NCBI GenBank assembly: GCA_963755375.1
Contig: CAVWKG010000007.1
Span: 1-64,000 of the forward strand
Source: Bog-473 sp963755375
Lineage (GTDB): Bacteria; Actinomycetota; Acidimicrobiia; Acidimicrobiales; RAAP-2
Direction: 5' to 3'
Length of the DNA stretch: 64,000 bases
In this document: positions 54,347 through 62,286 of the stretch, piece by piece
Position numbering within the stretch: position 1 is the first letter of the stretch
Layout: every line of letters begins with the position of its first letter
Notes under the pieces: generated by a model
The model's database searches: none
What the model was told of the DNA's origin: nothing
Seen by the model: only the letters and a program-made list of their open reading frames with translations
Program-made: the position numbers and the translations under genes

Positions 54347-54571
54347 TCAGCAGGAGGTGGCGTTGCCCACGCAGTTGTTGGCGCTGCTGAACAGGCCTGA
54401 GATGCTCCCGCCCAGCGCAGCGATCGCCACGACTGCGACGACAGCGATCAAGCCGACGAGAAGTGCGTACTCCACCATGGAGGCGCCCCGCTCGGTGCGA
54501 GCCCGCTCAAACAACGTTCCGTGCGCAGCCCTGACTGCGACAAACGCGTTCATGAAGTATCCGATCATCAA
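54347..54571 (-). CDS. Flp-type Tad pilin, copy 2
   Basis: 74 aa. Flp pilins are polymerised into Tad pili after cleavage by a prepilin peptidase. RTERGASMVEYALLVGLIAV (about 27-46) contains the type IVb leader-site pattern: G, then the conserved E and Y of SMVEY, then the hydrophobic helix. Cleavage is expected at G/A of ERG-ASMVEY. The C-terminus FSSANNCVGNATSC has two Cys that may form a disulfide loop. The paralogue at 54872-55093 has the same core. The ATG at 54571 has GGGGAG about 7-12 bases upstream. An ATAGG-N7-GACC element lies 83 bases upstream. Confidence 0.93.
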   Translation of the reverse strand: MMIGYFMNAFVAVRAAHGTLFERARTERGASMVEYALLVGLIAVVAVVAIAALGGSISGLFSSANNCVGNATSC

Positions 54572-54654
54572 ACTGCTCCCCTCTATGCCCCAAAAAGGAT
54601 GCCGGCAATATTCCGGTACCCGCCTAAAGCATCGGGTACAAATGACATTCCGTA

Positions 54655-54675
54655 AATAGGACTTTTTGACCTATT
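54655..54675 (+). promoter_or_regulatory. Tad-locus element, copy A (upstream of pilin 2)
   Basis: AATAGG-ACTTTTT-GACCTATT, read on the plus strand. Relative to the minus-strand pilin gene it reads AATAGGTC-N5-GTCCTATT, and lies 83 bases before the ATG at 54571. It matches copies B, C and D in the conserved ATAGG-N7-GACC positions and in the flanking AAAT/ATTG bases. Its own arms AATAGG and CCTATT are also inverse complements. Confidence 0.6.
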
Positions 54676-54764
54676 GGGTGAGGTCATTTCACCTCTCCTG
54701 GCTCGCGTCGCGTCTTTGAATTGGCGGCGCGGGTCTCTCAAGAATCGGCCCCCAAACACAACGG

Positions 54765-54796
54765 AGGGCTGGGCCCGCCGAAGCAGACCCAGCCCT
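54765..54796 (-). terminator. Hairpin after the first pilin gene
   Basis: AGGGCTGGG (54765-54773) pairs with CCCAGCCCT (54788-54796) over a 14-base loop: a perfect 9-bp stem 76 bases after the end of the minus-strand pilin 1 gene. No T tract follows on the minus strand except a TTGTG patch. It may limit read-through into pilin 2. Confidence 0.6.
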
Positions 54797-54871
54797 ACCG
54801 TCATCCCATTCGGGAAGGGGGAATATTCCCTTAGGGAATTCATTGCATCAGTGGCAGTGGTTACCGCCCTG

Positions 54872-55093
54872 CTAGCAACTTGCGGCGTTGCCCACGCAGT
54901 TGTTGGCACTGTTGAACAGGCCCTTGATTCCCCCACCCAGCGCGGCGATCGCCACAACGGCGACGACAGCGATCAGCCCGACGAGCAGCGCGTACTCCAC
55001 CATGGAGGCACCCCGCTCGGTCCGTGCACGCTGAAGCATGTCGCTGTGGAAGCCACGCACTGCGAAGAACGCATTCAAAAACAGCTCAGTCAT
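54872..55093 (-). CDS. flp: Flp-type Tad pilin, copy 1
   Basis: 73 aa. The pilin core RTERGASMVEYALLVGLIAV (about 26-45) is identical to copy 2, and the C-terminus FNSANNCVGNAASC differs by three residues. Cleavage is expected after ERG. The N-terminal leader differs between the copies. The ATG at 55093 is preceded by GAGAGGGG. Two pilin genes next to each other suggest a recent duplication and possibly a major and minor pilin. The ATAGG-N7-GACC element lies 99 bases upstream. Confidence 0.93.
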   Translation of the reverse strand: MTELFLNAFFAVRGFHSDMLQRARTERGASMVEYALLVGLIAVVAVVAIAALGGGIKGLFNSANNCVGNAASC

Positions 55094-55191
55094 TCGGTCA
55101 TTCCCCTCTCCTCACCCCAACCACCCCGGACGATTGCCCGGACCGTATTGGAGTTCCCACCACATTCATGACTTTATTTAGGTCTAAACTC

Positions 55192-55211
55192 CATAGGCTT
55201 ATTGGACCATT
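55192..55211 (+). promoter_or_regulatory. Tad-locus element, copy B (upstream of pilin 1)
   Basis: CATAGG-CTTATTG-GACCATT on the plus strand, followed by TGGG as in copy A. It is 99 bases before the pilin 1 ATG (55093) and just inside the intergenic region before the regulator gene's end (55242). In the direction of the pilin gene it reads AATGGTC-N7-CCTATG. Confidence 0.65.
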
Positions 55212-55241
55212 TGGGCTGGGCCTTTTCCCAATTATCGGTTG

Positions 55242-55703
55242 CTATTCAATGGTGACGAGGCCCATGACGACGGCGCGTACCAGCGCGTGAGTGCGGTTCG
55301 TCACGTCCAACTTCTGAAAGATCGCAGCCAAATGGTTCTTGGTGGTCTTGGGGCTGATGTAGAGCCGCTGTGAGATCTCACCATTCGTGGAACCTTCAGC
55401 GAGGAGCTGCAGCACCTCGAGCTCCCGTTGGGTCAGGGACCAGGGGCCCCACTGCCGGTCATCATCCCGCCGCTCCGCGGGGACCTCTGGGTCACGGAAG
55501 TCGTCATCGACGACAATTTCGAGATCATCTCTGGTGAGCGTCGCCCGGGCGCCGCGCATGCTTTCACCTCGATGCACGGTCGTGCAGACCGATGGGCCGG
55601 ACACTGACACTTGCGTGTAGAAGGTCCATTCGGGCCCGCTCCCGACCTCGAGCGCGGGTGACGGCTGCGCAGTCGGCCACAGGATCGAGGCTGTGTTTGC
55701 CAT
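55242..55703 (-). CDS. LuxR-type (GerE-fold) regulator without receiver domain
   Basis: 153 aa. The C-terminal half is a LuxR-type HTH: LTQRELEVLQLLAEGSTNGE (about 90-109), ISQRLYISPKTTKNHLAAIF (about 110-129), QKLDVTNRTHALVRAVVMGL (about 130-149). The N-terminal part (about 1-85) has no receiver pattern (no Asp-phosphorylation site) and appears disordered or short. It lies between pilin 1 and tadC in the same strand order and is a good candidate for the protein that binds the ATAGG-N7-GACC elements; this is inference. The ATG at 55703 follows GGGGAGGA; an ATG at 55559 (105 aa) is an alternative start. Confidence 0.85.
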   Translation of the reverse strand: MANTASILWPTAQPSPALEVGSGPEWTFYTQVSVSGPSVCTTVHRGESMRGARATLTRDDLEIVVDDDFRDPEVPAERRDDDRQWGPWSLTQRELEVLQLLAEGSTNGEISQRLYISPKTTKNHLAAIFQKLDVTNRTHALVRAVVMGLVTIE

Positions 55704-55751
55704 TCCTCCCCCTCATTCCGCCCGGGCTTTGCGTCCGGTGCGGCTCCACCT

Positions 55752-55787
55752 CCACCGCAGTGCGGTGGAAACTCCCAGGTCATTGTA
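55752..55787 (-). promoter_or_regulatory. Regulator-gene promoter box and downstream palindrome
   Basis: On the minus strand TACAAT (55787-55782) is a clear -10 box. Just downstream, at about +7 to +23, lies CCACCGCA-G-TGCGGTGG (55752-55768), a perfect 17-bp palindrome with a central base. It is placed where a repressor would block elongation or initiation. A -35 match is not evident. Confidence 0.5.
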
Positions 55788-55881
55788 TGCTTTTGCCGTC
55801 AAACGACAGTCGCATCAGTGTTGCGACCCGGGTGCTACCTGCGTAGAAAGGACAATTCTCCGCGGGTGAGGCGGCGCGAGC

Positions 55882-56829
55882 TCAGCCGGAGTGGAACGCG
55901 TGCTTGATCGGACCCACAATGGGGCCGAGGACGACGATCATGATCGCCGGCAGGAAGCAGAGAGCGAGCGGGAAGAGGATCTTCACGGGCACCTTTGCAG
56001 CCTTCTCACGAGCCCGCTGACGTCGCTTGTCCCGCATCTCGTCCGCCTGCGCCTGCAGCACACGACCGATCGGCAGACCAAGAGCGTCGGCCTGGGAGAG
56101 CACGACCGCGAACGTCACCAGGTCGTCGATGTCAGTGCGCAGCTTCATGTTCTCCAGGGCGTCGTGGCGCGAGAGCCCGAGCTCCATCTCCCTCAATGTC
56201 AGTCGCAGTTCGTGGCAGACGGGCGACTCGAAGCGGGCGCAGGACACCTGCATGGCCTGCTCCAGGCCGAGACCGGCCGCGACGGAGATGCACATGAGGT
56301 CGAGCAGGTCGGGCAGGTCGTTCGTGACACGCTCGCGCCGGACCTTGATGCGGTGACGCAGCCAATAGCTGGGTGCCAGACCGCCGATCATGGGCAAGAT
56401 GAACAGGCATGCGAGGCCCATCTTGACGCTGACGGCACCGCTCACCAGCGCCACCAGGCCCAGGCCGATCCCGAGCATGACTGAGCCCGCCTGCACGGCA
56501 ACGAACTCCTCGGCACGCACCGTGCCGGTGAGACCGGCTTTGAGGAGATCGGCATGAACCCGGTCGACTTCGCTCGACGGATAGAGGCGGGAGAGGACGT
56601 TCTTGAAGCCTCGGGCCGCCGGTCCGAATATGCGGTTGACGAGCGGTGTCTGCACCCGCTCGATGACCGGAGTCGCCTCGGCGTAGAGCTCGGCCTCCGA
56701 GCCCAGAGAGCGGATGAAGGCGAGCCGGCTCGCGGTCTTGTGCGAACGCCAGGCCGCGGCACCCACGCCCACCAGGCCCATCGTCATCAACGTGATGCCC
56801 ACCAACGGAACGATGTATGTCGCGTTCAC
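55882..56829 (-). CDS. tadC: Tad pilus membrane protein TadC
   Basis: 315 aa from GTG 56829. Type II secretion F-type inner-membrane protein of the Tad machinery. The T2SSF pattern is clear: NDLPDLLDLMCISVAAGLGLEQAMQV (about 177-202), with SPVCHELRLTLREMELGLSR, and a C-terminal helix pair ALCFLPAIMIVVLGPIVGPI. The N-terminal helix is near residues 4-26. A GTG immediately after the TadB stop region matches the start. The final residues end in HAFHSG. Between tadC and the regulator are 178 bases with the palindrome described above. Confidence 0.92.
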   Translation of the reverse strand: MNATYIVPLVGITLMTMGLVGVGAAAWRSHKTASRLAFIRSLGSEAELYAEATPVIERVQTPLVNRIFGPAARGFKNVLSRLYPSSEVDRVHADLLKAGLTGTVRAEEFVAVQAGSVMLGIGLGLVALVSGAVSVKMGLACLFILPMIGGLAPSYWLRHRIKVRRERVTNDLPDLLDLMCISVAAGLGLEQAMQVSCARFESPVCHELRLTLREMELGLSRHDALENMKLRTDIDDLVTFAVVLSQADALGLPIGRVLQAQADEMRDKRRQRAREKAAKVPVKILFPLALCFLPAIMIVVLGPIVGPIKHAFHSG

Positions 56830-56846
56830 ACGGTTGCCCCCTTTGG

Positions 56847-57848
56847 CTAGATCTTGATGTTGACCATGCGACGCACGATCCAGAAGCCCAACGCCATAAG
56901 CCCGGCCGTCCCGATGAGAACGATGAGGCCTGCACCGTGCAGCATGGGCTCGAGATACCCGGGATCCTTCAGCTCGAGCGCGCACACCAGGAAGATGGGA
57001 ATGGCGAACAACACGTACCCCGACATGCGCCCTTCGGCGGAGAGTGTCTGCACCTCGCGGCGCACCTCCTGTCGGGTCCGCATGAAGTCGGCCAGCGTGT
57101 GGAGGATCGGAGCCAGGCGCCCACCGGTGGACTGTTGGATGCGCACCGCCTCCACGGCCCACGTGAGGTCCTCGACTCCCGAGCGCTCGGCCATGTTCTC
57201 GAGCGCCACCACGAGGTCGGAGCCAACGGCCACCTCGGCCATGACCCGGTCGAGCTCGGCCGACAGCGGCGCCTTGGCGTCCCGGCGGTACATGTCAATG
57301 GAACGCTGGAAGGTCTGGCCACCCTCGACCGAGGCCGACATCAGCGCCAACGCGTCAGGCAGTTGCTCCTGAATCTGCTTGATCCTCTTGGCCGATCGCC
57401 GCGACGGCAGGTACCACGCGACACCGGCGACGAGCGCGATCGCGATGACCGAGCCGATGGGTGAGCCCATCGCGACGCCGATCACGACGGCCGATGTCAG
57501 GGCGATGGATGAGCTGATCACCAGGTACTCCCCGGCCCGTAGCGGAATGGCCGCCCGCTCGAGTCGCCGTTCCAGGGCGCCGTGGGTGTCGACTCGTCCG
57601 AATATCCCGGAGATTCGCACCGTCAACGCAGACGGTTCGCCATGCTCGGGGGACTCCGTCACGACCTCGACAGGAACCTCTGCGGTCCCCATGGTGTCGT
57701 CAAGGATCTGGGCCAGCGTGCGCTGCTTGGTGCGTACCCGCATGATCATTGCGACGACCGCGAGCGCGAGTCCGCCGCCGATCAGGACTGCGGCCACGAA
57801 CGCGGCGCCCTGGGTGCCCATCTGGGTTGCGGGCAACATCGCGCTCAC
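56847..57848 (-). CDS. tadB: Tad pilus membrane protein TadB
   Basis: 333 aa, T2SSF-type inner-membrane protein that pairs with TadC. Core: QLPDALALMSASVEGGQTFQ (about 163-182), AELDRVMAEVAVGSDLVVALENMAER (about 197-222) and the later GRMSGYVLFAIPIFLVCALEL (about 271-291). TM segments lie near 15-37, 108-145 and the C-terminus. The ATG at 57848 overlaps the end of tadA by 4 bases. Coupled on the minus strand with tadA and tadC. Confidence 0.92.
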   Translation of the reverse strand: MSAMLPATQMGTQGAAFVAAVLIGGGLALAVVAMIMRVRTKQRTLAQILDDTMGTAEVPVEVVTESPEHGEPSALTVRISGIFGRVDTHGALERRLERAAIPLRAGEYLVISSSIALTSAVVIGVAMGSPIGSVIAIALVAGVAWYLPSRRSAKRIKQIQEQLPDALALMSASVEGGQTFQRSIDMYRRDAKAPLSAELDRVMAEVAVGSDLVVALENMAERSGVEDLTWAVEAVRIQQSTGGRLAPILHTLADFMRTRQEVRREVQTLSAEGRMSGYVLFAIPIFLVCALELKDPGYLEPMLHGAGLIVLIGTAGLMALGFWIVRRMVNIKI

Positions 57849-59428
57849 TTTCCGTCGCGTCGGCGCGCGAGCATCTCGTACATCTCCTCCGTGGGTGGCT
57901 CGACCACGCGGCCCGGCCGAGACGGGCGGTGATGGCGGCCGGAGGGCCGGCCCCCCATGCCGGAGGACGCGTCGTTGTCGTTGCGGAAGAGGTGCGGAGG
58001 CACCTCGACTCCGTTGAGCGCCAGCTCGTCGAGAATCTTGGGCCGCAGGCCAGTAGAGACCAGACGACCGAAACCTTCGTGCATGTCAACCCGGTGGAAG
58101 ATGTCCTGCAGGAGGACGGTCTCGCCCTCCATGCCCTGGATCTCGGTGATGGAATGCACGACGCGGGGTCCGGCGGGGGTGCGTTGCAACTGCACGAGGC
58201 AGCCAATCGCCATGACGATCTGCTCCCGAATGGCGCGCTGCGGCAGCTCGACGCCTCCCATCATGACCATGGTCTCCAGGCGGCCCAGCAACTCGCGCGG
58301 TGTGTTGGCGTGCACCGTCGTCATGGATCCGGCGTGACCGGTGTTCATGGCCTGGAGCATGTCGAGCGTCTCCGAGCCACGACACTCTCCGACGATGATG
58401 CGGTCAGGTCGCATGCGGAGTGAGTTACGCACGAGGTCCCGGATCCGAACCTCTCCAGACCCCTCGGCATTGGCCGGGCGGGTCTCGAGGGTCACCACGT
58501 GCTCACCCTGGATCTGGAGCTCTGCCGACTCCTCGATCGTGATCAGGCGCTCACCGTCGGGGATGAAGTTGGACAGCACGTTCAGCATGGTCGTCTTACC
58601 GGTGCCGGTCCCGCCGACCACGATCAGGCTGATCTTCCCTCGCACCAGCGCCTCCAGGAACACGGCCGCATCCATGGAGAGTGAACCGAGTCCGATGAGG
58701 TCCTGCATGACGAGCGCCCGTTCCGGGAATTTTCGGACCGTGAGCACCGGTCCGTGCAGGGCGAGCGGCGGCACGATGGCGTTGATTCGAGATCCATCGG
58801 CGAGACGGGCGTCCACCATCGGCGAGGACTCGTCGACCCGGCGTCCGACCCCGTGCACCATACGGTCGATGATGCGACGGTACTGGTGTGGCGAATTGAA
58901 GACGATCTCACTGCGTAGGAGCTTGCCCTGGCGCTCAATCCAGATCTCGTCGAACTTGTTGCACATGATCTCGGTGATGCTGCCATCGGCGAGCAGCGCT
59001 TCGAGGGGCCCGTAGCCGAGCGAGTCCTCGAGGATTTCTTCCACAAAGCGCTGGCGCTCGATGGGCGAGATCCCGATGTCCTCACGTTCGACGATGTCAT
59101 TGACTGTGGACCGGACTATGTCACGCAACTCGTCGGGCGAAAGGTCGGCCGCCTTCGGCGCGATCTCGGCCAACACCTTGGCCTGGACCTTCTGTTTGGA
59201 CTGCTTCCACGCCGTCTCCACGGCGGTTCGGTCCGAAGCCCGCCGTAGGGGATGTCCCTTGACCCCGGGTGCCGTGGCGCTGGCGGCAACCCGCCGCTCC
59301 ACGCCCTCAGGCGGTCCGACGTCCCCCTCACGACGACTCCGTGGCGCGGCGAACTCCTCCGCTGGCGGAGGCGGTTCGGACGCCGGAGGGGTACCGTCGG
59401 CTGCGGCCAACTTCTCGGACAGGTTCAT
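57845..59428 (-). CDS. tadA: Tad pilus secretion ATPase TadA/CpaF
   Basis: 527 aa hexameric AAA-type ATPase that powers pilus assembly. Walker A GGTGTGKTTMLNV (about 268-280), Asp box LITIEESAELQI (about 292-303), His box TVHANTPRELLGRLETMVMM (about 364-383), Walker B-like RIIVGECRGSETLDML (about 338-353). The N-terminus (about 1-70) is polar and Pro-rich. SA-type helices at about 75-160 resemble the T2SSE N-domain. Overlaps tadB by 4 bases; 5 bases after the tadZ stop. Confidence 0.95.
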   Translation of the reverse strand: MNLSEKLAAADGTPPASEPPPPAEEFAAPRSRREGDVGPPEGVERRVAASATAPGVKGHPLRRASDRTAVETAWKQSKQKVQAKVLAEIAPKAADLSPDELRDIVRSTVNDIVEREDIGISPIERQRFVEEILEDSLGYGPLEALLADGSITEIMCNKFDEIWIERQGKLLRSEIVFNSPHQYRRIIDRMVHGVGRRVDESSPMVDARLADGSRINAIVPPLALHGPVLTVRKFPERALVMQDLIGLGSLSMDAAVFLEALVRGKISLIVVGGTGTGKTTMLNVLSNFIPDGERLITIEESAELQIQGEHVVTLETRPANAEGSGEVRIRDLVRNSLRMRPDRIIVGECRGSETLDMLQAMNTGHAGSMTTVHANTPRELLGRLETMVMMGGVELPQRAIREQIVMAIGCLVQLQRTPAGPRVVHSITEIQGMEGETVLLQDIFHRVDMHEGFGRLVSTGLRPKILDELALNGVEVPPHLFRNDNDASSGMGGRPSGRHHRPSRPGRVVEPPTEEMYEMLARRRDGK

Positions 59429-59433
59429 CTCGA

Positions 59434-60723
59434 TCAGGCCCTCTCGAGCTCGGGCACCTTGTTGGTGCGACCCTTCCTCCTCAATCGCCAGAACCCGCGT
59501 GTCTCCCCGATCTCCGCCGTCTTCGAGCCCGAACCGAGGATCGGTGTCATCTCATCGGAGAGGAACTGCTGCATACCCCCTGCGAGCTTCTTCCCGATTT
59601 CGGAGTTGGCCGCGGAGACCAGCGCTGGTTTCCCCTTGTTGATCGACTTCATGACCTCTCTCGAGTACGGCAGGACAGAGACGATCTTGTTGTCCAGGAC
59701 TTCTTGGACGTCGCTGATATCGATCCCGACGTCGTCCTCGACCTTGTTGAGTACGACTCCAATGCTCTGGCTCTCGATCCGCAGCTTCTCGAGGGTGCTC
59801 AGAAACACGCGCATGTTCCGGATGCTCGGCAGGTCCAGCGTCACCATGCACAGGACCCTCGTGGAGTGGTCGAACGCCGCCAGCACGATCTCGGACAACT
59901 GAGCCGGCGTGTCCACCACGATGTAGTCGAAATGCCGGCGCAGTGAACCCATCACCTTGTAGACGTCCTTCGGGGCGATCATGTCGGCGTCGGCCGGGCT
60001 GAAGGGCGCAGCCAGCACCGAAAACCCGAGCTCGTGCTCCTCGAGGTACTCCTCGACGTGCTCATCGAGATCGTCTTCATCGACCGGTTCCCGGGACAGC
60101 AGGTCCGAAATCGTGAAACGGGGCCGGAGGTGCAGCGCGGTGGACACCTCGCCGAACTGCAGGTCGAGATCGACCAGACACACACGCTGCCCGGTCTGCG
60201 CCGCCAGATAGCACGCCAGGTTGGTGGCATAGAACGTCTTGCCACACCCGCCGCTGGACGACGCCACGGTGAAGACCTCGGCGAACTGGGGTCGGTCGAC
60301 GACGACGCCGTGAGCGACCACCGGAAGTGTCGGGTCGGCACTCGACGCCGAGACGTCGGCGATGTCGAAGGCGCGCTTGAGCGCCGTCGCCAGCTGCCGC
60401 TTGCTGGTCGGGAACTCGACCAGATCGACGGCACCCGTCCGGACGATGTCGCTGAGAGGGGCCTTCGGCTTTGGTCCAAGGGCCAGCACGATGGCAGGAA
60501 CGGCCCCGGCCGCCCGCAGACTGGCGAGGCGGCTCATTCCGGCGTGGCTGTCGAAGACGGGTCCGGCAACCAGTACGTCGAAGGGGCCCTCGTGGCGCAC
60601 TTCGTCGACCACCTCACTGACGTTGGCACTAGTGACGACCTCATAGCCATGACCGAGCGAAGCCTGGATGGCGCGGCTGAGGGCCGGCGAACGGCTGATG
60701 ACGAGAATCCGGCGTGTGATCAT
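59434..60723 (-). CDS. tadZ: Tad pilus localisation ATPase TadZ/CpaE
   Basis: 429 aa. The N-terminal domain (about 1-130) is receiver-like: SRSPALSRAIQASLGHGY, PFDVLVAGPV, and a final PTSKRQLATALKRAF. The C-terminal ParA/MinD-type ATPase has a deviant Walker A SSSGGCGKTFYATNLA (about 153-168), LVDLDLQFGEVSTAL (about 184-198) and the IVVDTPAQLSEIV segment (about 266-278). The MinD-like GxxK is CGKT, with the leading Lys replaced by Ser/Gly, common in TadZ. It positions the pilus machine in the cell. ATG overlaps the cpaB stop (ATGA 60720-60723). Confidence 0.92.
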   Translation of the reverse strand: MITRRILVISRSPALSRAIQASLGHGYEVVTSANVSEVVDEVRHEGPFDVLVAGPVFDSHAGMSRLASLRAAGAVPAIVLALGPKPKAPLSDIVRTGAVDLVEFPTSKRQLATALKRAFDIADVSASSADPTLPVVAHGVVVDRPQFAEVFTVASSSGGCGKTFYATNLACYLAAQTGQRVCLVDLDLQFGEVSTALHLRPRFTISDLLSREPVDEDDLDEHVEEYLEEHELGFSVLAAPFSPADADMIAPKDVYKVMGSLRRHFDYIVVDTPAQLSEIVLAAFDHSTRVLCMVTLDLPSIRNMRVFLSTLEKLRIESQSIGVVLNKVEDDVGIDISDVQEVLDNKIVSVLPYSREVMKSINKGKPALVSAANSEIGKKLAGGMQQFLSDEMTPILGSGSKTAEIGETRGFWRLRRKGRTNKVPELERA

Positions 60724-61493
60724 GGCGCTGACGTCGTCTGGTCCGTGCCGATGCACTGCCCGACCGGTGGGGGCGATGCGTCCTTCTGGGTCTGGACGAC
60801 GGAAATCGCCTCGTTCTGCGACAGGAACTCGAGCGACCTCGCATTGCTCGGGCTGACGGCCAGGAGCAGCGTCTCGGTGGCTGGGATCGTCCGTCCGGCC
60901 GCTGACGGTTTGCTCGAGAACGAGGGCACCGTGCTCTCGACATCGAGGACCTGGATATCGGCCATTGCCAGCTCAGTGCACGGTACCGGCAGGGTGGCTG
61001 CCGAAGCCGGAGCATTGGGAGCGCTCGAAAGACTCTTGATGTTGGCGTAGACGTCGACACGGCTGCCCGGTTGGAGGTAGCCGGCCAAAGCATCGGTCCC
61101 GCTCAGAGTGACGGTCGCCGCGTTCATTCCCGTGGGTAGCGAAATGGATGACGTGCTCGCAGTCAGCTGCGTCGAGCTGATTGCCTGCCCCTTCGTAATC
61201 GACTGGCTCAGGACTTCGTCGTTCAGGCCGGAGAGCGACCCCAGGTCGGTCGGCGAGTACGATTTGGTCGGGATCAGCTCAATGGCGACCAGGCCACTGG
61301 ACACCATCTGCTGCCCCGTGGTGCCGGCGGGAATATTGCTCTTCGCCACGACCGCCGACGTGCTCACCGGTGCCTGCACGTTCGTGCCAGACCCTTGCTT
61401 GCTCGCACCCTCGACACTGGCAAACGCAATTGCGCTTCCGGCGATGAACAGGATCACCCCGATCATGACCAATATCAGTGTCTGCTTCTTCAC
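60720..61493 (-). CDS. cpaB: Tad pilus assembly protein CpaB/RcpC
   Basis: 257 aa. The N-terminal membrane helix is LILVMIGVILFIAGSAIAFA (about 6-25). The SAF-type domain (about 44-105) contains VVAKSNIPAGTTGQQMV and SQSITKGQAISSTQL. The C-terminal RcpC domain is about 118-235 (GTDALAGYLQPGSRVDVYAN). It forms part of the outer cell-envelope channel or stabilises the pilus in the periplasm-like zone. ATG at 61493 is preceded by AGGGGGAAG; the ATAGG-N7-GACC element is 103 bases upstream. First gene of a minus-strand operon that runs to tadC. Confidence 0.88.
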   Translation of the reverse strand: MKKQTLILVMIGVILFIAGSAIAFASVEGASKQGSGTNVQAPVSTSAVVAKSNIPAGTTGQQMVSSGLVAIELIPTKSYSPTDLGSLSGLNDEVLSQSITKGQAISSTQLTASTSSISLPTGMNAATVTLSGTDALAGYLQPGSRVDVYANIKSLSSAPNAPASAATLPVPCTELAMADIQVLDVESTVPSFSSKPSAAGRTIPATETLLLAVSPSNARSLEFLSQNEAISVVQTQKDASPPPVGQCIGTDQTTSAP

Positions 61494-61595
61494 TGAAACT
61501 TCCCCCTCTCAACCAGTGGACAACACAGAGGGCCCGTGACGGGCTGAACCTGCCGTGCGTTCCGTTGGAGGGTACGACGGGAAGGGGGTGACGTA

Positions 61596-61615
61596 CATAG
61601 GCCCTTTAGACCATT
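61596..61615 (+). promoter_or_regulatory. Tad-locus element, copy C (upstream of cpaB)
   Basis: CATAGG-CCCTTTA-GACCATT on the plus strand, 103 bases before the cpaB ATG. Flanked by ACGT on its left, so that with copy D it forms a large inverted arrangement in the divergent cpaB/tadE region. Downstream in the cpaB direction TACCCT (61574-61569) could be the -10 box. Confidence 0.65.
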
Positions 61616-61646
61616 CTCCAATGCAGCGTCCCAGGTGAGACCACTA

Positions 61647-61666
61647 AATGGTCCATATGTCCTATG
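61647..61666 (-). promoter_or_regulatory. Tad-locus element, copy D (upstream of tadE)
   Basis: On the minus strand CATAGG-ACATATG-GACCATT; along the plus strand AATGGTC-CATATGT-CCTATG, so it faces tadE exactly as copies A-C face their genes. It lies 113 bases before the TTG at 61780. With copy C it forms an inverted pair with arms GTACATAGG and CCTATGTAC. Confidence 0.65.
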
Positions 61667-61779
61667 TACCGTCGACAGCGGGCAGCCCAAAATCAACTCG
61701 CACGTCTCGCCGCGACGTACCACTTTGAAATGTCCGGATGTTGGTGCGGCCGTCTGAGATACAGAGGAGGGGGTTCGCC

Positions 61780-62286
61780 TTGGGTCCGCGTACGTCGAGG
61801 AGGACGAAGCAACTGAGGCAACAGCGCGATGAGCGCGGCGCGGAGATGGTCGAATTCGCCCTTGTCGTCGTGCTCCTCATCGCGCTGCTCTACGGCATCA
61901 TCTCGTACGGCTTGATCCTGGCGGCGCAGTCCACCATCACCCAGGCGGCCGCCGACGGGGCACGAGCCGGCATCGTGGCGTCCACCCCAGGGGGGTCGAC
62001 CGGTCCGCCTTGCACGACCTCTGCTTGTGTGGTTGGCGAGGGCCAGGCCGCGACGGATCTGGGGTGGATGGGCAAGGGGACCTGTGGTACCGCCAGCACG
62101 ACGATCACCTGCGTGGCGACGGAAGCCGCCTGCCCGTCCAACGCCAACAACCAGTGCCTCACGATCAAAGTCACGTACAACTACAACTCGAGCCCGCTCT
62201 TCCCCGAGCTCCCCGGCATGGGCGTCATCACTCCGTCGACCATCTCGTCGAGCAACACGCTGCAGATCTCGAGCCCGAGCTCATAG
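61780..62286 (+). CDS. tadE: TadE-like pseudopilin
   Basis: 168 aa from TTG 61780, chosen because GAGGAGGGGG at 61764-61773 is correctly spaced; an ATG at 61738 is in frame but lacks a ribosome site. The N-terminal RGAEMVEFALVVVLLIALLY (about 19-38) is the TadE pattern with the conserved E, then a hydrophobic helix. The domain after it contains four to six Cys (CTTSAC, GTCGTAS, CVATEAAC). TadE is processed like a prepilin and joins the pilus machine. The stop (TAG) abuts the GTG of tadG. Confidence 0.9.
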   Translation: MGPRTSRRTKQLRQQRDERGAEMVEFALVVVLLIALLYGIISYGLILAAQSTITQAAADGARAGIVASTPGGSTGPPCTTSACVVGEGQAATDLGWMGKGTCGTASTTITCVATEAACPSNANNQCLTIKVTYNYNSSPLFPELPGMGVITPSTISSSNTLQISSPSS

